From JACPFV01 sp035526825 (GTDB taxonomy: Bacteria; Pseudomonadota; Gammaproteobacteria; Nevskiales; Nevskiaceae): a stretch of DNA of 17,898 nt. The position numbers and the translations under genes are program-made. The stretch lies in the NCBI GenBank assembly GCA_035526825.1, contig DATLBT010000006.1:1-17898 (forward strand), in the 5' to 3' direction. Position 1 is the stretch's first letter, and the number at the start of each line of letters is the position of its first letter. The notes beneath the pieces were generated by a model. The model had not been told where the DNA came from. It searched no databases and saw only the letters and a list, made by a program, of their open reading frames with translations. Below are positions 13,752 to 17,898 of the stretch, piece by piece.

Positions 13752-15113
13752 CTACAGAATGTAGCGCGACAGGTCCTCGTCGCCGACAAGTTGCTTCAGC
13801 TTCTGGTCGACGTAGGCCGTGTCGACCACGAGCTTTGCGCCGGTCTTGTCGGGTGCGTCGAAGGCGGCGTCCTCCATCAGCCGCTCCATCACCGTGTGCA
13901 GCCGCCGCGCGCCGATGTTCTCGGTGCGCTCGTTGACTTGCCAGGCCATCTCGGCGAGTCGTCGCACACCGTCGGCGGTGAACTCGACCTCGAGGCCCTC
14001 GGTCTTCAGCAGCGCCTTGTACTGCTCGGTCAGCGAATAGCTCGGCTCGGTGAGGATCCGCACGAAATCGTCGGTCGTCAGTGCAGCCAGTTCCACGCGG
14101 ATCGGCAGCCGGCCTTGCAGCTCCGGGATCAGGTCACTCGGCTTGGCCATGTGGAAGGCGCCCGAGCAGATGAACAGGATGTGGTCGGTCTTCAGCATCC
14201 CGTACTTGGTCGTTACCGTGCAGCCCTCGATCAGCGGCAGCAGGTCGCGCTGCACGCCTTCGCGCGAGACGTCGGCGCCGATGACGCCGCCTTCACTGCG
14301 CCGGCACACCTTGTCGAGCTCATCGATGAAGACGATGCCGTTTTCCTCGACATTTTTCATGGCCGCAGCCCGCACCGCGTCTTCGTCGATGAGCTTGGCG
14401 GCCTCCTCGTCGATGGCCTGCTTCAGCGCGTCCTGGATGCGCATCTTGCGCACCTGCTGCTTGCCGCCCGCCAGGTTCTTGAAGAGGTCCTGCAACTGAC
14501 CGGTGACTTCCTCCATGCCTGGCATGCCGGGCGCGCCCATGATTTCCAGCCTCGGGCTCGTGGCCGCAAAGCGGATCTCGATTTCCTTGTCGTCGAGCTT
14601 GCCCTCGCGCAACTGTTTGCGGAACACCTGGCGTGCGCCGGTATTCTCCGACTGCCGCAACGCGGAGGCTTCGCCGAAGTCCTTTGGCGGCGGCAGCAGC
14701 ACGTCGAGGATGCGGTCCTCGGCCGCGAGTTCCGCCTTGGCGCGCACGCTCAGTGTTGCCTGCTCGCGCGCCTGCTTCAGCGCAGCGTCGGCGAGGTCAC
14801 GGATGATGGTGTCGACATCCTTGCCCACGTAGCCAACCTCGGTGAACTTGGTCGCCTCGACCTTCACGAACGGGGCATTGGCGAGCCTGGCGAGGCGCCG
14901 CGCGATCTCGGTCTTGCCGACGCCGGTCGGCCCGATCATGAGGATGTTCTTGGGCGTGATCTCGGCGCGCATGCCGCCCGGCACCTGCTGGCGGCGCCAG
15001 CGGTTGCGCAGCGCGATCGCCACGGCTTTCTTCGCCGCCTGCTGGCCGACGATGTACTTGTCGAGCTCCTGCACGATCTCGCGCGGGGTCATCACCGAGG
15101 TGTTCTCGTTCAC
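13752..15113 (-). CDS. hslU: ATP-dependent protease ATPase subunit HslU
   Basis: An AAA+ unfoldase of 453 residues from GTG 15113, or 446 from ATG 15092. It forms the hexameric cap of HslUV, unfolds substrates and feeds them into HslV; it is typically induced by heat shock. Counting from MTPREIVQELDKYIVGQ: Walker A is GPTGVGKT (54-61), the pore-loop region GYVGKDV follows, Walker B is IVFIDELDKV, and an intermediate I domain lies between. The sensor region includes GARRLHTVMERLMED, and the C terminus ends LSRYIL, the tail that docks into HslV. GTG 15113 overlaps the hslV stop by 4 nt (GTGA), the pattern seen at other junctions here, so I use it; ATG 15092 gives the length closest to the family. 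Either start is possible. Confidence 0.95.
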   Translation of the reverse strand: MNENTSVMTPREIVQELDKYIVGQQAAKKAVAIALRNRWRRQQVPGGMRAEITPKNILMIGPTGVGKTEIARRLARLANAPFVKVEATKFTEVGYVGKDVDTIIRDLADAALKQAREQATLSVRAKAELAAEDRILDVLLPPPKDFGEASALRQSENTGARQVFRKQLREGKLDDKEIEIRFAATSPRLEIMGAPGMPGMEEVTGQLQDLFKNLAGGKQQVRKMRIQDALKQAIDEEAAKLIDEDAVRAAAMKNVEENGIVFIDELDKVCRRSEGGVIGADVSREGVQRDLLPLIEGCTVTTKYGMLKTDHILFICSGAFHMAKPSDLIPELQGRLPIRVELAALTTDDFVRILTEPSYSLTEQYKALLKTEGLEVEFTADGVRRLAEMAWQVNERTENIGARRLHTVMERLMEDAAFDAPDKTGAKLVVDTAYVDQKLKQLVGDEDLSRYIL

Positions 15114-15646
15114 CCGAGCGTCTCGAGGGTCAGCGTGTGGTTGGTGTAGATGCAGATGTCGGCAGCGATGTGCAGTGCCTTCTCGACCACGTCGCGCGCA
15201 GGCAACTCGGTGTTGTCGAACAACGCACGAGCCGCGGCCTGCGCGTACGGTCCACCCGAGCCGATCGCCATGACGCCCTTTTCGGGCTCCATGACGTCGC
15301 CGTTGCCCGAGATCATCAGCGTCTGCTCCCGGTCCGCCACGATCAACAGCGCCTCGAGGCGGCGCAAATAGCGGTCGGTGCGCCAGTCCTTGGCGATCTC
15401 TACCGCGGCACGCGTGAGGTTGCCGCCATGTTTCTCGAGCTTGCCCTCGAAGCGCTCGAACAGCGTGAACGCATCCGCCGTGCCGCCGGCGAAGCCGGCG
15501 AGCACCTTGTCGCCATAGAGGCGGCGCACCTTGCGCGCATTGCCCTTGACGCGGGTGTTGCCCATCGACACCTGGCCGTCGCCGCCGAGCGCGACCTGGT
15601 CGCCGCGTCGCACGCACAGGATCGTGGTGCCGTCGAACTGCTTCAT
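15110..15646 (-). CDS. hslV: ATP-dependent protease peptidase subunit HslV
   Basis: A 178-residue proteasome-beta-like peptidase that forms the double-hexamer core of HslUV. The N terminus reads MKQFDGTTILCVRRG; the catalytic Thr must become residue 1, so six residues (MKQFDG) would have to be removed, unlike E. coli where only Met precedes the Thr. Conserved segments are GDGQVSMGNTRVKGNARKVRRL (33-54), AGFAGGTADAFTLFE (61-75), AKDWRTDRYLRRLEALL (95-111) and GSGGPYAQAAARALFDNTEL (141-160). ATG 15646 is supported by a GGAGG ribosome-binding site 9 nt upstream (complement of 15656-15660). The longer frame from 15679 lacks such support. It is 76 bp downstream of xerC and coupled to hslU. Confidence 0.96.
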   Translation of the reverse strand: MKQFDGTTILCVRRGDQVALGGDGQVSMGNTRVKGNARKVRRLYGDKVLAGFAGGTADAFTLFERFEGKLEKHGGNLTRAAVEIAKDWRTDRYLRRLEALLIVADREQTLMISGNGDVMEPEKGVMAIGSGGPYAQAAARALFDNTELPARDVVEKALHIAADICIYTNHTLTLETLG

Positions 15647-15655
15647 GGGGGAAGT

Positions 15656-15660
15656 CCTCC
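15656..15660 (-). promoter_or_regulatory. Ribosome-binding site of hslV
   Basis: GGAGG on the minus strand, 9 nt before ATG 15646. It fixes that start over the upstream in-frame Met at 15679. Confidence 0.7.
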
Positions 15661-15722
15661 GGGGGAGTCCGTCCATCATGGGGCCGGCGGGGACCCTTTC
15701 AAGGCATCAGGCGCGTTCCTGC

Positions 15723-16625
15723 CTAACCGCGACGCCGAGCTCGCGGGTGGGCCGCATCGTAAACCCGGGCCAGGTGGGCGAAATCCAGGTGCGTGTAAAC
15801 CTGCGTGGTGGCAATGCTGGCGTGGCCGAGCAGCTCCTGCACCGCGCGCAGGTCGCCACTTTCCTCGAGCAGGTGCGTCGCAAACGAATGCCGCAACCGG
15901 TGCGGGAACACGCGCATGCCCAGGCCGGCGACCCGCGCCCAGTGGCGCAGGCGCTGCTGGATCGAGCCGCGCGACAGCCGCGATCCGCGGTCGCTGACGA
16001 ACAGCGCCGGCTCCATGGCATTGGCGAGCTCGGCGCGCTGTCGCAGCCACGCGCGCAGCGCCTCGCGCGCCTTCTTGCCGACCGGCACGATGCGCGTCTT
16101 GCTGCCCTTGCCGGTCACACGCACCTCGGAGAAATCCGATTCGAACGCGGCCGCATCGAGCCCGTGCAGCTCCGCGAGGCGCAGGCCGGAGGAGTAGAGC
16201 AGCTCGAGGATCGCGCGATCGCGCGCCACTGCGGGGCCGTCGCCGGTCGGCGCCTCGACCAGGCGCCGCGCGTCGTCCTGCGAAAGCGTCTTCGGCAGCG
16301 CCTGCGGCACCTTCGGGCCGCGGACCTCGGCCGCCGGATTCACCTTGAGCAGTCCGCGGTCGACGAGGTAACGACAAAGCTGGCGCAGCGACGAAAGATG
16401 TCGGCGCACGGTCGCAGCGCCGGCCTTGGCACGGCGCAGGGACGCCACGTAGCCGCGCACGTGGTGCGCGTCGATGGCGGAAGGATCGGTGAGGCGCGCC
16501 TCGGCGCAATACGCGAGGAAGCGCTCGAGGTCGCGGCGTCGGCCGCCGACCGTCGCGGGCGATGCGCGCCGCACGCTGCGCAAGCGGTCGAGATAGGCGG
16601 CGACGTGCTGCGGCAGTGGTGTCAT
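15723..16625 (-). CDS. xerC: Site-specific tyrosine recombinase XerC
   Basis: A 300-residue tyrosine recombinase, the usual XerC length. The N-terminal SAM-like core-binding domain covers about 1-90 and the catalytic domain about 108-290. Catalytic residues are visible: Arg in SSGLRLAEL (about 149), Lys in TGKGSKTR (about 173), His and Arg in FPHRLRHSFATHLL (about 241-254), His in ELLGHASIATTQ (about 267) and nucleophile Tyr in QVYTHLD. With XerD it resolves chromosome dimers at dif under FtsK control. The order dapF-DUF484-xerC is the standard chromosomal setting, so this is the housekeeping enzyme and not a phage or island integrase. The 50-bp hairpin repeat separates its start from the DUF484 stop. 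Confidence 0.95.
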   Translation of the reverse strand: MTPLPQHVAAYLDRLRSVRRASPATVGGRRRDLERFLAYCAEARLTDPSAIDAHHVRGYVASLRRAKAGAATVRRHLSSLRQLCRYLVDRGLLKVNPAAEVRGPKVPQALPKTLSQDDARRLVEAPTGDGPAVARDRAILELLYSSGLRLAELHGLDAAAFESDFSEVRVTGKGSKTRIVPVGKKAREALRAWLRQRAELANAMEPALFVSDRGSRLSRGSIQQRLRHWARVAGLGMRVFPHRLRHSFATHLLEESGDLRAVQELLGHASIATTQVYTHLDFAHLARVYDAAHPRARRRG

Positions 16626-16630
16626 CGGAA

Positions 16631-16680
16631 GAAAGGGGACAGTCCCTGTTTTCCTGCGGAAAAAAGGGACAGTCCCCTAG
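16631..16680 (-). repeat. 50-bp hairpin repeat (GGGAC-type), copy 2, between DUF484 and xerC
   Basis: Differs from copy 1 (1137-1186) at only 3 of 50 positions by hand alignment. On the minus strand it starts with CTAG, whose TAG is the DUF484 stop codon, then GGGGACTGTCCC, a T run and TTCC, a GCA loop, GGAAAA and a second GGGACTGTCCCC. It ends 5 bp before the xerC start codon. The predicted hairpin pairs at about 19 of 22 positions. It lies close enough to the xerC start to hinder ribosome binding. Confidence 0.85.
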
Positions 16681-17369
16681 CCGAGTCGCGCGCGCACCGC
16701 CGCCGAGACCAGCTCGGCGGTCATGTCGAGGAACAGCCGTCCCTGGCGCGGCTGGAAGCGCTCGGGATCCGCGCTCGCCAGCACCAGCATGCCGAGGTCC
16801 CGCTCCTTCTCGAGCGGGACGATCGCCGCGGACTTGGGCGCCTGCTTGGCCTGCGGGAACAGCAGCCTGGCGCGCGGTTCGTCGAGCGGCCCGCACTCGA
16901 GCAGCCGGGTGCGAAAGAAATCGTCGAAAGCCTTGGCGACCGGTCCAGCGGGTTCGATCACGTAAAGGCCCTCGATGTCGTGGCGCTTGAGCGCGCCGGC
17001 CGAGATGCCGACCCAGGCCTCGTCGACATTGAAATCCTCGCGCAGGCACTTGCGCAGGGCAGCGATGGTGGCGGCCAGCGTCGGCGCCCGAATCAGCGAG
17101 CGCGCAAGTTTGTGGACGTTGGCGGCGCGTGATTCGTTGTCGCGCGCGGCGTCGAGCAGGGTCTTGAGCCGGTCCTCGAGGCGCGTGCTCTTGCCACGCA
17201 GGATTTCGACCTGGCGCTCGATCAGGGACACCGCGGCGCCACTGGAGTGGCGCAGCTCGAGCGCATCGAGCAATTCGGGATGACGCGCGAGGAAATCCGG
17301 GTTGGCCCGCAGGAAAGCGACGACCTGCCGCTCGTCGAGGTCGGCAGTCTCGGGCCCGGCTTCGCTCAC
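16677..17369 (-). CDS. DUF484 family protein (YigA-like, GAF-type domain)
   Basis: A 230-residue protein between dapF and xerC, the conserved position of DUF484/YigA. The N-terminal part has the family pattern VVAFLRANPDFLARHPELLDALEL (about 15-38), then SGAAVSLIERQVEILRG (about 41-57) and a coiled-coil stretch to about 85. The rest (about 90-225) has a GAF-like fold with SAAIVPLEKERDLGMLVLASADPERFQ near the end. The molecular role of the family is unknown; its place next to xerC is the only functional hint. GTG 17369 overlaps the dapF stop by 4 nt (GTGA) and matches the family length; the frame continues upstream only as a dapF shadow. The stop TAG lies at the edge of repeat copy 2. Confidence 0.88.
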   Translation of the reverse strand: MSEAGPETADLDERQVVAFLRANPDFLARHPELLDALELRHSSGAAVSLIERQVEILRGKSTRLEDRLKTLLDAARDNESRAANVHKLARSLIRAPTLAATIAALRKCLREDFNVDEAWVGISAGALKRHDIEGLYVIEPAGPVAKAFDDFFRTRLLECGPLDEPRARLLFPQAKQAPKSAAIVPLEKERDLGMLVLASADPERFQPRQGRLFLDMTAELVSAAVRARLG

Positions 17370-17898
17370 GGCCGTTCCCGCACCGATGCCCCCTGCCACG
17401 CCCCCTCCTGCCACTCGACTTCCCCCTGGTAAACCGTGACTGCCGGCCCGGTCATGAACAAGGACTCGCCTTCGCCCGCCCATTCCAGCTTCAGCGCTCC
17501 GCCGCGCAACTGCATCTCGACGACCGGCCCGAGCACTCCCCACGAGCGTCCGACCGCCATCGCGGCGCAAGCACCGCTGCCGCAGGCCAGTGTCTCGCCG
17601 GCACCGCGTTCATAGACTCGCAGCTTTGCATGGGCCGTGTCCACGACTTCGAGGAAGCCCACGTTCACGCGCTGTGGAAAGGCTGGGTGACGCTGCAGCG
17701 CCTCGCCGATCGCCTCGACCGGCGCCTGCGAGACGTCCTTCGCGGCGATCACGGCGTGCGGGTTGCCCATGCTCGCGGCACCGAGTTCGATCATGCCGCC
17801 ATGCTCCAGCGTCACCGAGTAACGCGGGGCGCGCGCTGGCGCCGTGAACGGCAGGTCGGTCGGGTCGAACTTCGGCACCCCCGCGTCGACGCGCACCT
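17366..17898 (-). CDS. dapF: Diaminopimelate epimerase, C-terminal part (runs off the window)
   Basis: About 177 C-terminal residues; the 5' end lies beyond the right edge. The enzyme interconverts LL- and meso-diaminopimelate for lysine and peptidoglycan synthesis. Visible family segments include VDAGVPKFDPTDLPF at the beginning, MGNPHAVIAAKDV, NVGFLEVVD and the diagnostic YERGAGETLACGSGACAAM, which contains the second catalytic cysteine. The partner cysteine is in the missing N-terminal half. The gene appears to head the visible part of the dapF-DUF484-xerC-hslV-hslU-DUF971 series and overlaps DUF484 by 4 nt. Its C-terminal tail (after EWQEGAWQG) is slightly extended and variable. Confidence 0.95.
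   Translation of the reverse strand, partial: VRVDAGVPKFDPTDLPFTAPARAPRYSVTLEHGGMIELGAASMGNPHAVIAAKDVSQAPVEAIGEALQRHPAFPQRVNVGFLEVVDTAHAKLRVYERGAGETLACGSGACAAMAVGRSWGVLGPVVEMQLRGGALKLEWAGEGESLFMTGPAVTVYQGEVEWQEGAWQGASVRERP

Noticed and set aside
13671..15149. 492-codon plus-strand open frame opposite hslU
   Set aside because: Antisense to a well-conserved gene and without any domain. The same reasoning removes similar frames opposite ubiB (5959-7128), xerC (15531-17132) and ctpA (3447-4400).
1..17898. CRISPR array, tRNA or rRNA genes, riboswitches
   Set aside because: No regularly spaced repeat-spacer pattern, cloverleaf-like tRNA sequence or known riboswitch core was recognised by eye on either strand.

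Overview
The window is a high-GC, densely packed chromosomal segment, almost certainly from a gammaproteobacterium. The evidence is three gene neighbourhoods conserved in that class: yibN-grxC-secB opposite envC-ctpA-yibQ, ubiE-ubiJ-ubiB, and dapF-DUF484-xerC-hslV-hslU-DUF971. A ubiquinone (aerobic) respiratory chain and a Gram-negative envelope are implied. The sequence alone does not support a genus or species. There is no gene-free stretch over 300 bases, and I saw no tRNA, rRNA or CRISPR array.

Layout. (1) 1-1608, minus strand: yibN (membrane rhodanese), grxC (glutaredoxin 3), secB (export chaperone) and the start of rfbD (dTDP-4-dehydrorhamnose reductase, cut by the window edge). A 50-bp hairpin repeat lies between yibN and grxC. 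(2) 1613-5025, plus strand: envC (activator of division amidases), ctpA (S41 processing protease) and yibQ (divergent polysaccharide deacetylase). envC and yibN start almost back to back with no gpmI between them. (3) 4956-5903: an insertion carrying a REP-associated tyrosine transposase (RAYT). It is bounded by inverted TAGGGACGCACACG-type repeats and by two direct copies of a 70-bp segment that is the 3' end of ubiB. (4) 5824-8845, minus strand: ubiE-ubiJ-ubiB, with 4-nt start/stop overlaps. (5) 8948-13334, plus strand: two tandem PAS-GGDEF-EAL cyclic-di-GMP proteins, paralogues with 1 and 3 PAS domains. (6) 13341-17898, minus strand: dapF (partial), DUF484, xerC, hslV, hslU and a DUF971 gene. 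A second copy of the 50-bp repeat lies between DUF484 and xerC.

How it fits together. The blocks cover housekeeping (export and redox, septal peptidoglycan splitting, ubiquinone synthesis, lysine/peptidoglycan precursor synthesis, dimer resolution and heat-shock proteolysis). The accessory material is the tandem c-di-GMP pair and the repeat/RAYT system. The most interesting structure is the repeats: at three genes (yibN, DUF484, ubiB) the stop codon sits at the edge of, or inside, a repeat unit and is followed by GGGAC or GGAC, and at a fourth (yibQ) a repeat begins on the last base of the stop codon. The RAYT cassette also duplicated the second membrane helix of UbiB, in antisense, into the tail of yibQ.
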